Shown here: piece by piece, positions 23,201 through 38,200 of the stretch
Numbering within the stretch: the stretch's first letter is position 1
How the letters are laid out: each line of letters opens with the position of its first letter
Assembly: GCA_025999115.1 (NCBI GenBank)
Contig: BNWW01000011.1
Coordinates: 1-45,598, forward strand
Direction of reading: 5' to 3'
From: Bacteroidia bacterium
GTDB taxonomy: Bacteria > Bacteroidota > Bacteroidia > Bacteroidales > Azobacteroidaceae
Length of the DNA: 45,598 nucleotides
Notes under the pieces: generated by a model
Told to the model about the DNA's origin: nothing
Database searches by the model: none
Seen by the model: the letters and a program-made list of their open reading frames with translations, nothing else
Made by a program: the position numbers and the translations under genes

Positions 23201-26200
23201 CGTCCGGGCGACGATGTGGATATTGCGCGATACCGGCAGAAAAATATCTACTACGTTACTGATATATCACAAGGTGAATATATTAACTATACGTTTGAAG
23301 TGCAAAAAACCGATGTGTATTCCATTGATTTTGTGATTGGAACTCTACAAGCCGGACAAACGGCCAATTTCTATTTGGAGTTCGACTATGTCAAGACAAG
23401 TAATCCGAAAAACTATACCGTAACGTATAATCCCATTTCCGCATTGGGAACCGTTACCGTACCCAATATCTCCCTTACACAAGGCATACATACCATGCGT
23501 TTTGTTCCGAAAGGCAATTTCAATTTTGATAAATTTACGTTTAAAGGCTCAACTTCGGCTATCGAAACCGTCAACACGCTTCCGGCGCTTATTTGGCCGA
23601 ATCCGGCGGCTGACGGCATTTTTCATGTTCAAAATATTGAAACCCAAGCTTTTGCAAGCGTTTCGGATTTAAATGGGAAAATTGTATTGGAAAAAACAAT
23701 TAATCAACACGATAACTTATTGGATTTATCGCGATATGCGCAAGGAATCTATTTCTTGAAATTGCAAACCAACGAAACAATCTATACAAGCAAACTGATT
23801 AATTCATGATTTTATACCGTTTTTTCGTCGTTTGCCTTTGTTGTTTCGGAACGATATTAGGTCATGCACAAATCAAATACGATTCCTACAAAGGCTTGGC
23901 CATGGCCGGCTATCAGGGATGGTTCAGTTGTCCGGGCGATGGTTCCGAACGGGGATGGTATCATTATTGGGGCCGCGATGGCGGATTTTACCCCGGCAGT
24001 TGCAAAATAGATATGTGGCCGGATGTTTCGGAATACGAAAAAACCTACAAAACCGAGTTTGTTTTTGCCGATGGAAGTCCGGCTTATACTTTCAGTTCTT
24101 GGGACGAATCGACCGTCGAAACGCATTTTCGTTGGATGCGCGAATACGGTATTGACGGCGTTTTTGTGCAACGTTTTGTGGCCGAAATCAAACGGCCGGC
24201 CAGTTACCGCCAACTGAATAAAGTGTGGCATTCGGCGATCAACTCGGCGAATGCCAACAATCGTGCTATCAGCATTATGTACGATTTTAGCGGGATGGCG
24301 CCGGGCGACGAAAAACTCGTCTTAACGGACATCGATTCGATTACGAAACAGTACGATATTTTTGAACGGAAAAACAATCCCTCCTATCTTTTTCATAATG
24401 GAAAACCCTTGATTGCCCTTTGGGGTGTGGGTTTCAACGATAACCGGAAATACGGATTTAAGGAAGTCGAAATTCTGATAGACGCCCTCACCGCCCGCGG
24501 ATTCAGCCTCTTAATCGGCGTTCCCACTTATTGGCGCACATTGAAAGATGATACACTCAACGATCCCGAATTGCATCGTTTAATCCGAAAATGCGATATT
24601 GTCATGCCTTGGTTCGTAGGCCGTTTTAGAGAAAAAAACTTGCCGGAAATGCAAAAAATAGTCGAAGGCGATTTGCAATGGTGTAAAGAAAACAAAATCG
24701 ATTACGCCCCTTTGGCTTATCCCGGATTTTCGTGGAAAAATATGGCGAAAAATTCACAGCCGATTCCGCGCAATCGTGGCGGTTTTTATAAGAAACAACT
24801 CTCCAATCACATCCGGCAAGGCGCTGAAATGCTCTATTTAGCCATGTTTGATGAAATAGACGAGGGGACGGCGATTTTCAAGTGTGCCACGCAAGTGCCC
24901 GTTGGGAAAAGTTATTTTTTGCCTTTGGATGAGGATTTGGGGAGTGATTATTATTTGATATTGGCTGGACAGGCTGCGAAGGAGTTAAAGAGAGATTCCT
25001 CGCCTACGGCTTCGGAATGACTACGCTCCCTTTTGGGAAAAACGGGGAAATCATCCTGTTGCTACAATAATGAAATCGCTCCGCGATAAACTAAATTAAT
25101 GTTTAACCTGAACACAAAGTATTATTGCAGCAAATGCCCCGATGTGAATAAACGATTAAATTATTTGATAAATACAGTTTTCCCTGTTTGAGCAGATTTC
25201 CGAGCCGCCTCCAAAATCCTCTATTTTGGTTATCTTGGGTAATGATATAGCCTTTGTCGCCGTATATTTCCATGTCTTTCCGGTTGAAAGTCCAATTCCA
25301 CGACGCTTGAATAATGCACTCACTGTTCGGATAATTCACGATAATGGTGGCGTCGTCATCTACTTTCGGATAAATAGCAGGTTTGTATTGCTTGGTAACC
25401 GCTGTAACGGAAACCGGTTTTTCGCCGCGCATCAAGGCGGTCATTAAATTAGCGCCGTAACAACCGAAATCAATTAATGCGCCGCCACCGTTTTGTACCG
25501 GATCGGTCAGCCATTCGAGAAAATATTGGTCGCAACCGATTTCGACCGGTCCGCTGTGTCCATCGTGGATAACCACTTTTTTCATTTTTCCGACAAAATT
25601 ACTATCGTTTACCAATTCGATCGATTTTGCCGTTGTCGGATACCACGAAGTTTCGTAATCGGTAAGTAATTGAATATTATGTTTTTGTGCAAGTTCTTGC
25701 ATCTTTTCGGCATGTTTTACATTGGTTGCCAAGGGTTTTTCTACCATCACATCTATGTTTCGCGGGGCGCACGCTTCCACCACGGCCAAATGTTCGTAAA
25801 CCGAGCCAAAAGCCACGGCCGCTTCCGGTTTGGTTTCGTCCAACATTTTATTTAAATCGTTGTAAAACAGGTTTATATCCACTCCATATCGTTTGGATAA
25901 CGAGGATACCAATTCGTTGTTTGGCTCGTAAATTCCCGTCAAAACGAAATCGCCTTTGTCTTTTCTTCCGAGTATAAAGGAAATGTGTCCGTGCGTGGCG
26001 CCGATAACGGCAAGTCGAATAGGTTTATCTTTTTGAATTTTAATTTCTTCGCCGCTGTATTCCACGGTTTGATCCACAGTTTTGGATAATTGATCGCCAA
26101 TGCCCCGGTTTTCGTTTATAAATACAATATTAAAAATCCGTTTTTGCAACATTCCGGGAAAGCTGCCGCTGGATTTGCCGATGGTCAGCGTTTGTTCTTT

Positions 26201-29200
26201 TTCATTCCAACGGAATTGTACCGTCGAATAGGCTCCTTTTTCATAATTGTAATTATCGTTTTCATCTTCGTAGAGCGTAAATTCGGCATCTTTGCCCGTA
26301 TACACACGAATTTCGAGCGTATCGGCCGGATGTTGAGTAGCATATTGCATGGATTTTCCCATCGCAATGATCGAACCTTCGCAGATATAAAGCGGAAGAA
26401 TATCCATCGGCGTTTGTTTGGTTATATAACGTCCGCCGCTGATTTTTTCGCCCGTCCAAAAATCGTAAAAATTAGTATATGGCAGATAGATTTTACTTTC
26501 TTTTGTCTGTGCTTCGGTAACGGGCGCCACTAAAATCGATTTTCCGAAAAAGTATTGATTATTAATGTTTTGTGCGATTGTATCATTTGGAAAATCCATA
26601 AATATTCCGCGCATCAAACTTGCATTTTCAGACGAAACCTGCCAAGATAAGGAATAAATGTAAGGCAACAAACGATAACGCAAATTCAAGTATTTTTCCT
26701 GAATGTCGTAAGCCCAATCGCCTTGTTTTCCAAAATTGAAAATCTCGCGCGGAGTAGAGGATCCGTGTGCGCGGAATAGCGGACAAAACGCTCCAAACTG
26801 AAACCAGCGCACGTAAAGTTCCTGATATTGAGGATTTTGATTGCCGCCCGGAAACTGATCCTGCGGTACGGTAAAGGCGCCGATGTCGGTAGTCCAATAC
26901 GGAATGCCCGACAAACTGAAATTCACTCCGCCCGAAATCTGATTACGGAAGACCAGCCAATCGGCGACAACATCGCCCGACCAAACGGCTGTGGCATACC
27001 GTTGTTGCCCTGCGAAAGCCGAGCGCGTGAGAATCATGACTCGTTTACCGGATGTGACGGCCCGCTGATGTTCGTAAACTCCTCTGTTTGTGAATAATGG
27101 ATAGGCGTTTGCAACTTGTTTATAACTGCCCAAAGCGGTTTGGTTGGCGTCGATTTGGGTAAGCGGACTTGATTGTTCGGGTTCGGTTGCATCGAGCCAC
27201 CAAGCATCCATTCCGAGCGAGAAAATGTTGTCATTCAAGTATTTCCAATAAATATCCCGGCCTTCGGCGCTAAAAGCATCGTACACTTTTTCTTTTCCCG
27301 TGTTGGGAAAGGTGCCGAAATCGAAAAGTAAATTTTTTGTGTCCAATTCTTGGTAAATCTTAGACGTGTTTCCAAACGAGGGCCAGACGGAAATCATTGC
27401 ATGGGCGTTTAACGCATGAATATTATCAATCATCTGTTGGGGATGCGGAAAATTGACCGGCTCAAATTCGGTGGAATTCCATTGTCCTTCGTCGAACCCC
27501 CAATAGCGCCAATCCTGAATGATGCCGTCGAGCGGCAGATTCAATTCGCGGTATTTCTTTACTATATCAACTATCTCATTTTCATTGGTATAGCGTTCTC
27601 GGCTTTGCGAAAATCCGAAAGTCCAACGGGGAAACATCGGCGCTTTGCCGGTCAATTCGCGATAAGCGGCGATGGTTTCGTCCATGGTATTACCCGTAAC
27701 AAAGTAATAATCAATACAGTCGCCGGTTTCCGATTCAAAAACGGCGCCGCCGGCATTGTCCGAAAAATTGGATATGGAAGTATTATCCCACAAAATTCCG
27801 TAAGCTTTGGATGAAATCAGAAAAGGCACAGCCACGTACATATTTCGTTGTTTGAGCCAGACCGATTGTCCGCGAAAATTCATGATGCCGCGTTGGTCTT
27901 GCCCCAATCCGTAAATGGCTTCGTTGTCGGACAAAGCAAAGGATTGTTTGATTTGAAAGGGGACATTGGGCGCTTTTTCTGTCAGCAGAAGTTTGCCGTT
28001 TGTGTCTGTAAAACGAATAATGCCAGTAGTTTTATCAATCGAAATGCGGATTTTTGAAGTGGATAAAAGAATATCGTTATCATTTTCTTTTACTGTAAAC
28101 GATTCTCCTCCGGGCTTTTGTACAACAGAATATGAAGTTTTACTTACAATCGCATGTTGCGGATATTTTAAAATACGCAAACTCTGTGATCCATACGTTT
28201 CGATTTGAATTTTTTGTTTGCCGGTTTCCGTTGTAAAAATAGTGGAATTGTTGTTTAAAGAATACGGTTGCGCCGATAATGTAGCTGTAAAAAACGCTAA
28301 AACAGAGAGGATTGAGATTTGTCTTTTCATTGTATTATCATTAAAATAGAGAACAAAGATAGGTTGGATAGCATAATAAAACGATTAAAAAAGGCTTAAA
28401 ATTTGTGATTCCGGATTTTTATGTAAAATAATTCTACGGTCTAATATAAAAATCCGAAGAGCCATGTAGAGCCTTGTTTTCCTGACTTTATCGCGAATGA
28501 ATAGTTATCTCACCTGCCTTGAGCAAACCACCCAATGCCCTGATTTTTATTTCTCCCGATTGATGAAACGATTGCACCGCCGCCATTAATTTTCCACTGA
28601 AAAGCGGCATATAATTTGACGAAAAAGGGATTTGACAAGTAGCATCGCCGTTGCACAGAAATTTGAGTTTTCCTGCGCCTTCCACTTCAAAAAACAAATA
28701 GGAATTGGCTGTCTGACAAGGATTTCCGTCTTTGTCGAGCACTTCGGCTGTGATGAATGCCATATCTTTTCCGCCGGCTGCAATTGCCGGGCGATCGACC
28801 GTGAGGCGAATTTGCGTCGCTTGTCCTGCTGTTTGGATGATTTCGGTTTGTACCGCTTCGCCTTTTTCGTTGTAAGCCACGGCTTTTAGTTCGCCCGGAG
28901 CATACGTTACATTATTCCAAATCAAGCGATAGCGCGTGAATGTATTCGATGGGTCGTGTGTTTGAACACCGTAACTTTGGCCATTGACAAACAACTCTAC
29001 TTTCGGAAAATTAGTATAACACATTACCGGAATGTTTTTCTCTTCGAATCCTTCCCAATTCCAGTGGGGCAGAAGATGTAGCACCGGTTGATCGCTCCAA
29101 TGCGATTGATAAAGATAGAAAATATCTTTTTTCAGTCCGGCCAAATCGACCATGCCGAAATAGGAACTTCGCGCCGGCGTGCCTTCATTGTAAGGAGTCG

Positions 29201-32200
29201 GTTCGCCAAGATAATCAAACCCCGTCCATACAAATTCGCCGAAAACATAATCGAGGCTGTCTTGTTTGGCAAATTCTTCGTCGGGGAAGCAGCCCCAAGG
29301 CACACAATCGGTCGCATAAGATGATACTTGATAATCGCTGTGCCATGCGTGTTTATCCCATTTCAGCGGAAATTTGTAAATGCCGCGTGAACTGACCGTA
29401 GAGGCAGTTTCGCTACCGTACAAGATATATTCGGGATGTTTTTCGTGAACCGGCTCGTAAGCAAAAAATTTGTAATTGAAACCGACCACGTCTATTTCGT
29501 CGCTCAATTGATTGTCGATAGCCGCCGGATATTGGTCGAATGCGGCGGTAACCAAGCGTGTAGGATCTTCGCGCCGGCAAATTTCGGTCAGACGGCGAGC
29601 CACAAGATAACCGCCGGCTTGCCGTTGTTCGCGTATTTCATTGCCAATGCTCCAAAGGATAACACAGGGATGATTGCGGTCGCGATGAATCAGCGCCACC
29701 AAATCACGTTCGCACCATTGATCGAAATAGCGATTGTATCCATTGGTCATTTTGCCGGTTTGCCATTCGTCGAACGCCTCGTCGATGACCACAAAACCCA
29801 GACTGTCGCACAAATTCAGCAATTCAAGCGATGGTGGATTGTGTGCCGTTCGAATGGCATTGCAACCCATTTCTTTCATGAGTTGTAATTGGCGTTCGGT
29901 AGCGCGACGATTAACGGCAGCGCCCAAAGGTCCCAAATCGTGATGCAGGCAAACGCCTTTCAGTTTGATGTTTTCTCCATTCAGGAAAAAGCCTTTTTGA
30001 GCGTCGAAACGGATTTCTCGAAAGCCGAAAACGGTTTCATATTCATCCAATAACACATTTCCGGCGTAGATTTTACTGATTGCCTTGTATGTTTTCGGAT
30101 TTTCGATGCTCCATCGTTCCGGTTTCGCGATACTTGTTTTCTGATCGATCAGCGTATTTGTTGCCGCGAGATTTTGAGCAGTCGTCGCTTTGCCTACCAT
30201 TTTCCCGTCAGGAGAAATAATTTCGGTAACTAATTGAATTTTAACATTTTCGGCGGAATTATTTTCAATGTTGGTTTGAATCCGTAATTCGCCTTTTTGT
30301 GCGGAAACCTGCGGTGTGGTAATATACGTTCCCCAATGGGCAATATGCACTTTGTTCTTGATAATCAGATTGACGGGGCGAAAAAGTCCGGCGCCGGTAT
30401 AGAACCGGGAAGATTCGTCGGGATTATCCAAGCGGACGGACAAGACATTTTTTTGACCGAAAATGCAATAACCGGTAATATCAACCACAAATGAAGTATA
30501 TCCGTAATGCCATTCACCTGCTTTCCGGCCGTTCACAAAAATTTGCGGATTACTCATAGCGCCTTGAAATTCAACCAAAATTTGTTTGTCGCTGTCGTTT
30601 GCATCGATCGTAAAATTTTTACGATACCACGCAATGCCGAACATGGGCAAGGCTCCGGTACGCCCGGTGCGCAGTTGCGGTTGCCGGTCGCCGTCTTCAA
30701 GCACTTGCACCGTTTGCCGGTCGATATTCATATCGAAATGCCGATCGATAGCCCAATCATGCGGAACGGCAACCACTTCCCATGCAGAATCGTCGAAATT
30801 ACTTTTTTCGCCGTCTTCGGCCTCTCCAATTTGAAAGCGCCAATCATTTTCGAGCGCAATTGTTTTTCCCGGATTTCCGGCATGACATACAAGCGCCGAA
30901 AGCCAAATGATAACCGGTAAGACTGTTGTTTTCTTCATATTTCAATTTTCAAATTTTGTTCAAAAAACAGATTTTCCGCGTTGGTTCCCAAATAGATTTT
31001 ATAATCGCCGGCGCCGTTTTGCCATCCGGTTTGTCCATAATATTTCAAATTTTCGTATGGAACGGACAAAGTGATTTTGCGCGATTCGCCTTTTTTCAAG
31101 AACACGTTTTCCACCGCTTTGAGTTCTTTGATTGGACGGGTGGATTCGCCCCACAGTTTACGCAGATAGACTTGTACCAGTTCTTTTCCATCGTAATTGC
31201 CGGTGTTTTTCAGTGTAACATCCACAAAAACGCTATCTTTTTCGTTCCGAATACGGATGTTTTCGTATTGGAAAGCGGTATAGGAAAGTCCGTAACCGAA
31301 AGGATATTGCGGTTTGTAATCGATGTCGATATAGCGGCTCGAATAGTTACCTTCCTGATCCACAGGCGGGCGACCGGTGTTGTGGCGGTTGTAGTAAACG
31401 GGAATTTGTCCGATATGCTTGGGAAAACTCATCGGCACACGCGCCGAAGGATTGTGCTTGCCCTCGATGAGGTCTAAAATGGCGTTTCCACTTTCGCTGC
31501 CCAAATACCAAGCGTAAAGAATGGCGGGTGCTTTGGCCGCTATTTCATTAAAAATCAGCGGCCGGCCGGCCATTAAAACGGTAATGGAATGCGGATTGGT
31601 TTCATAAATTTTGCACGCCAATTCTTCCTGTACGCCGGGCAAATGAATATCGCCGCGCGAACGAGCTTCACCCGACATTCCGAATTGTTCGCCTAAAGCC
31701 AAAATAACCAAATCGGCGTTTTGGGCTGCGTGGATGGCTTCTTCAAATTGGCTGCGGTCGTCGCCCTTCAATTCACATCCTTTAGAATAAGTAATTGTTG
31801 CATTGGGATAACGTTTTTTCAACGCATCTAACAATGTTACCGCGACATTGCTTTCAAACGCCACCGTCCAATTGCCGTCCATATCCGCCTTTGAATCGGC
31901 CAAAGGCCCGATAAGCGCAATTTTATCCGGCAATGTTGCGATGGGTAGAGTAGGGATATGCAAGGCCTCCGGGTCGTTTTTCAACAAAATAATGGATTTC
32001 CGCGCTACATCCAGCGCTTCCGCCCGATTTTCTTCCGATAAAATTTCGGCGTTTTCTTTTTCCGGAACACAATATTTATAGGGATCATCAAATAATCCGA
32101 GTTTGAATTTTTGTACCAAAACACGCTTTACTTCCCGGTTGACCGTTTCTTCGGAAACGGTATTTTCTTCCACTAATTGTTTCAGAAAATCAGGATAACA

Positions 32201-35200
32201 ACGACTTTCCATATCTATGGTAACACCTGCGTTAATAGCTTGTGCTGCAGCCGTTTTTCGATCGTTGCTGTAGCCGTGAGCCACCATCTCGCCAATCGAA
32301 CCCCAATCGGAAACGACTAAGCCGTCGAAGCCCCATTCATTATATAAAGTATTATATAAAAATGTGTTGGCAGATGCCGGAACGCCATTAATATCGTTGA
32401 ATGAACACATAAAGGAAGCGATTTTTTCGTCCGAAGCCGCTTTGAACGGCGGTAAAATAACGTTTTGCAACGTTTGGAGCGACATATCAACGGTATTGTA
32501 GTCGCGCCCGCCGATAGCCGCCGCATAAGCGGCAAAATGTTTAGCGCATGCCATCAGTTCCAAACCGTCGGAGAAAGGGTTTTGGTAACCGTGCACCATG
32601 GTGCGGGCTACTTCGGTTGCCCAAAAAGTATCTTCGCCCGGGCCTTCCATCACACGTCCCCAACGCGGGTCGCGGCTCACATCCAACATCGGCGAAAACG
32701 TCCAGTGAACACCCGAAACGACCGACTCGCGAGCGGAAACACGCGCTGCCGTTTCAATTGCTGCACGGTCGAACGAAGACGCCTGCGCCAACGGAATAGG
32801 GAAAACGGTGCGGTAGCCGTGAATGACATCCAAACCAAACAATAACGGAATTTTCAGACGCGATTGCATGGCCAATTCCTGAATTTCGCGCGTGTTTTTG
32901 CTGCCTTTGATATTGAGCATGGAGCCGATTTGTCCGGTTTTGAGCAATTCTATTTTGTTTTGGTCGCCACGCAAGATGGGACCGGTTTGCCAATTGCCTG
33001 AAAGTTGATTGAGTTGTCCGATTTTTTCGTCCAACGTCATTAAAGCAAGAACGGAATCGGCTTTTTCTTCTATGGTTTTCGATTTATTTTCAGATACTTG
33101 CGGTTTGGGTTCAGTTTTTCCTTGCCAATTGTCGGTGCGGAAAGGCGTTACGGGCAATCCTTCGGTATTAAACAAGTTGGCGTCGGGATTGTTTGCCCAA
33201 GCGTATCGCACGGCTACGGGATTCGGAATACCGGGACTGAAAACCGCTACTTTATCGCCGTCTAATTCGGCTTTTGCCCAAACAAATTTTTTGTCTTTTC
33301 CGGCAATGGCGAAACCGCGTAAATAACCGAAAGTATCCTTGATTTTTAATTTTGAGCCGTAAAGATTGAATGAAATAACCATCTTATTACCAACGATTTC
33401 AGATGATTTGTAGCTTGGACTTTCGGGATTGAAAGTTGAATTTTCAAGATTTCGATACTCTTTTTTGAAAGCATGAAGAGCCAGGCGTTTTCCCACATCC
33501 TGTTTATTTAACGGATGAATGGAATGAGCATCGCCAATATCATAAATCACCGCCTGCCCGGTTTTCGGTAAACTCAAGGTCATGGTTTGCGCTTCGCGAA
33601 GTTCGGCCCAGTCACTTTCGGGCGGAGTGGCGGGATGCGGATAGAGATTGGCCAACTGCACCCAATAGAACGGAAAACCGTAGCCCCAATGGGTCCGCCA
33701 ATCGTTAATCATGGCAGGAAAAAGCGTGCGATAAGCATAAGCGCGACCCACATTGTTTTCGCCCTGATACCAAATAGCGCCTTTGATGCGGAATTTTGTA
33801 ATCGGATTAATCATGGTGTTGAACAGACAGGAATATAGCATATTCGGGCTGATTTCCAACACTTTGTATTGGGTATTCGTAACCGATTCCTTGTATTTCC
33901 ATTGGCCTGCCAACGAAATAGTATGCGATTTTTCGCCGTCAATGATTTTCAAGAAAATATCTTCGGACGGACTCCACATTCCGCCGCCACCGCCGTTGTC
34001 GGTAATGCGGACGGTAATCACGTTTCTGCCTGCGCGGAGTTTCCCTTTTTTTATGGGATACAGACGCGGCGTATCCCAACCTGCGTTTTCGCCTAAAAAT
34101 TCGCCGTTGAACCATGTTTTATCCAAATCGTCGATCGTGCCGAGCGATAGGATAGCGGGCAAGTTTTCGTATGCCGGGGGAATATCCACTTCATATTTAA
34201 ACCAGACTTGTCCATCGACTAATGCGAGCGGTGTTCCGCCCCATTCGGCAGGCACTGTAATTTCGCTCCAACCGGAAAAATCGAAATTGCCGGCAAACCA
34301 TTTTTCATCCAAAGCAGGGTCGGCGGCCATCGCCTGATTGAATGCTTCGCGACTACCTTTGTTTTCGTTGATGTAGGTTTCGATATTATTCATTACTTCC
34401 GCGCTATACGGTTTCATCGGCAGGGAGGTGGCGCGCAAGCTTTCGATGGTTTTGCCGTCCATCCAAGTTTCGATATCCGTTCCGCCCCACGAAGCGTTGA
34501 TGATGCCGATGGGAACGCCGAGTTGCTTATACAACTCGCGGGCGTAAAAATAGGCGACACCCGAAAAATTGCCTGCGGTTTCAGGCGAACAAACTTCCCA
34601 TTTGCCTGAAAGATTTTTTTGCGGTGTATTTTTTATGCCTTTCGGCACACGAAACGAGCGAATTTCGGGATAACCGGCGGCGGCAATTTCTTTTTCGGAG
34701 TTGGCCGATTGCTTCACTGTCCATTCCATATTCGACTGTCCGGCGCAAAGCCACACTTCGCCGATGAGGATATTTTGAAATTTCAATACTTCTTTTTTCG
34801 TTTTAATTTCCAAAATAAATGGAGTGGATGCGGTTTTTTGAGCAGGTAAAACGATTTCCCACGCGCCGTCTTTTTGGGTTTTGGTGGTGGCGGTTTTTCC
34901 TGCAAATTTTACGGTAATGTTTTCGCCGGCATCCGCCCATCCCCAAATTTTGACAGGCTCGTTTTGCTGAATAACCATATTGTCGGCAAAAATGCCCGCC
35001 ACACGCAATTGCGCCTGAATGTGAACGAAACAAAAAACAAAAAGATACAAACTAAAAATTGTTTTTTTCATGTGATTTATTTGAACTTAAAAATTTATTT
35101 TTCCGGTATCAACAATACTGCATCGGCCGTTACCGTACCGTTGGCGCCTTTGTTGGAAATTTCGATAAACGATTGATTTCCTTTGGAAAAGCGGAATTTT

Positions 35201-38200
35201 CCAAGCGCATACCATTCGCCCGATGTCTGTCCTTCGACAATCATTTCGGCATTGTTGGCCGAAATTTCACGGGTTTGTTTTCCGTCAAAAACTTCGATGT
35301 GCGTATGGCTTGTGCCGTCTGTTTTTAAAAACGGGAAAAATACATAAACATTGTAATTCCCCGATTGCATAATTTCCGGTTGAAAACGCACCGATTTCGG
35401 TTCATTGCCATTCGATTTATCGCATAAATAATTGGCGCCGTAGGCCTTCCACGAATCGTTTATCAGTTCCCAATCGCCTGTAAGTTTTACATTTTCAGCA
35501 TTGTTGTCGATCAAAATTTCGGGTAAGCTACCGTCTGCCAAGGGATTTTGGCGGAAAATTTCGTTGATTTTCTCTGCCGGAATATTTTGTACGATTTCAT
35601 TCTTGTCAATACTTTGGCAGGCGGCAATAGCTGCCATTTGCCCCAGCACCATAAATACCGGTTCCATACGAATAGAACCATAAGCGATATGCGAAGCGGA
35701 AATGCAGACAGGCACCAAGAGATTGGTACATTCTTCGCGGTGCGGCGTAATGGCATGATAAGCAATCGGATAGGGACTGAAACCGCCGACTTCGACATTT
35801 CCTTCGTTTTTGACCATTCCATCCACAACGTGGCGGTCGCAGTTGTGCGAATCCATCGTGTAAGCGGCATAAGCGATGCCGTCCGATACCTTTTCGCGCC
35901 CCTGACAGTGATGTTGAGTCATGATGGTTTCGCCGAGCAAACGTCGCGCTTCCCGTACATACAATTGCGGCGACCAGTGTCCGTTGTCGGTGTATTCGTC
36001 TTTCGGATAGCCCCATTGCAGCATCCCTTTGCGAATTTCGGCGGGAATACGCTCGTCGTGTCCTACGAAATAGAGCAAGCCTTTGGTGTAATCTTCATGA
36101 AATTTCAGAATTTTAGAGCGTTCTTCATAACTTGCTTCGGGGTAGTTCCAATTTTCGCCGACTACATCGGTTGAAAAACCTCCGTAATTGTTAATATCGG
36201 TTTTGCCGTTGGGCATTCGTGTCCAAATGAAAACATCCGTGAATTTTTTCCACTCATATACTTCTTTCAAACGTAACATTAACTCGTAGCGCGTAGAATC
36301 GTAATTGTCGGGACGAGTGATGGGAATTTGGTTTTCCGGTACATCCGTCAAGCAAATCCGGTAATTGTAGGCTTGTAGCTTTTTATCGCCTGTACCGTTA
36401 GCTTGCAAAGGTTCCGGGTTGATGCCGTACAGTAAACCGCTCGTCGAATCGCCTTTGATTTGGTAGGGGTCGATGCCGTCGGGCAATTGGTGTCCGTGCA
36501 TTTTTTGAACGCCGTTGTACGTTTCGCCGTAAAGCGTATTGTCTTCCCGTCCAACGGTATAAGAAACGCCGGCTTGTGCCATCAGGTCGCCTTCGTAAGT
36601 ACAATCAATCCATATTTTAGCACGGATGGAAAGGTTGGTAACTGTTTCGGGGTTGGACGATTTTTCCAATGTAATTTTTTCAATTTTTTTGTTCTTTACA
36701 TTGGCATTGATAATTCTGTAATCATACAAAACCTTGATTTTTCCCTGTTGGATGTATTCGTTAAAAATGCTTTCGGCCACATGCGGCTCAAAAATCCATT
36801 GTTCGAGTTTGCCGTAATGCGTTCCGAGGCGACGGTAGAAATCAAGCGCAAGTCCCTGCACCACATATTTGTTGCCGATGTCGGTAAAGCCCAATCCACC
36901 CGAACTCATTCCGCCCAGATGGAGACCCGGCTCAACGAGTAACACGTTTTTTCCTGACTGTGCGGCGGTATAGGCGGTGATTACGCCGGCAGAAGTGCCG
37001 CCGTAAATACATATATCCACTTGCTTTTCGGCAGTTTTGGCCGAAAGTTGAAAGCAGAAAAGAAATGTGAAAACTACAATAAATGGAATCTTCATTTTTT
37101 CCACTTTGTTATAAAAAATTACCATAATAAAAGAAATTAAAAAAGTTTATTAATAAAATCACTTGCCTTCTCAATATCTCCACGAAAGATAGCTGTCCCG
37201 TTTTTATCAAAAATCAATACGGTAGGATACTTATTCACACCTAACTCCATTAAAATAGAATCTTTCATATTCAAACGATATACAGGAAATGAATAACCTC
37301 TCTTTTGAATTGTTTCAAAAGCTGCACTTTCCGTATCCTGTTCTATTTTTGCATTCATCGAAAATATGGAAATGGAAGGATTGTCTTTATACTTATCATA
37401 TAAATCTTGTACTTTAGGGAATTTTTTGAAACAAATGCCACAGCCTGTGAACCAAAAATCAACCACTACATACTTGCCGGAAAAATCACTTATAGAACAC
37501 ATTTCTCCTTTTTCGTCTGTGAATTGAAAATTTGGCGTAACAACCATTTCTATTTTACCACTAAATGTTCCAAAATTTAATTTATGTATCCACATATCAT
37601 AGCCCTTGAAATAAATAAAAAAACAACCGATAAGGGAAAATGTGAGTACAATCGTTTTACCTGTTTTGTTTGATTTATAAAACAAGTAACCCATAATAAT
37701 TCCGAATAAATGAAATAAAAAATCAGGCAGAGAAATTAATGTGCCCGGCATCCACCATATCCGCAATGGTATTTGCAAAAGAGAACATCCAATTAAAGCA
37801 CTTATAAGGATATATTCAATCTTCAATTCGGTAGAATATTTTCTGAATAAAATATTCATGAACAGAAAGAATAGAATAAATGTAACAACAGAGCAAAGCA
37901 TAAAAGAGATTGCTCTTAATGGACATGTTGCCAACTCAAGAAGACAAGCACAAAGCATTATTAAAAAAAATCGTTTCATTATCTTTTAATATAAAAGAAA
38001 TTATCTCTTTTAGACTTACCGATATCGTATAGATATTTTTGAAATTTCAAAGAGATAATTTCAAGTAAATAGTTAATATTTTTTACATAATCCATTACAT
38101 GGAGACAACAGAAGCAAACCGCTACCGTAAGTTCAGCATCAAGGATATTGTCGGCATAAGCATAATACTCCAAAATTTTATCATCTGCATACAAATAATG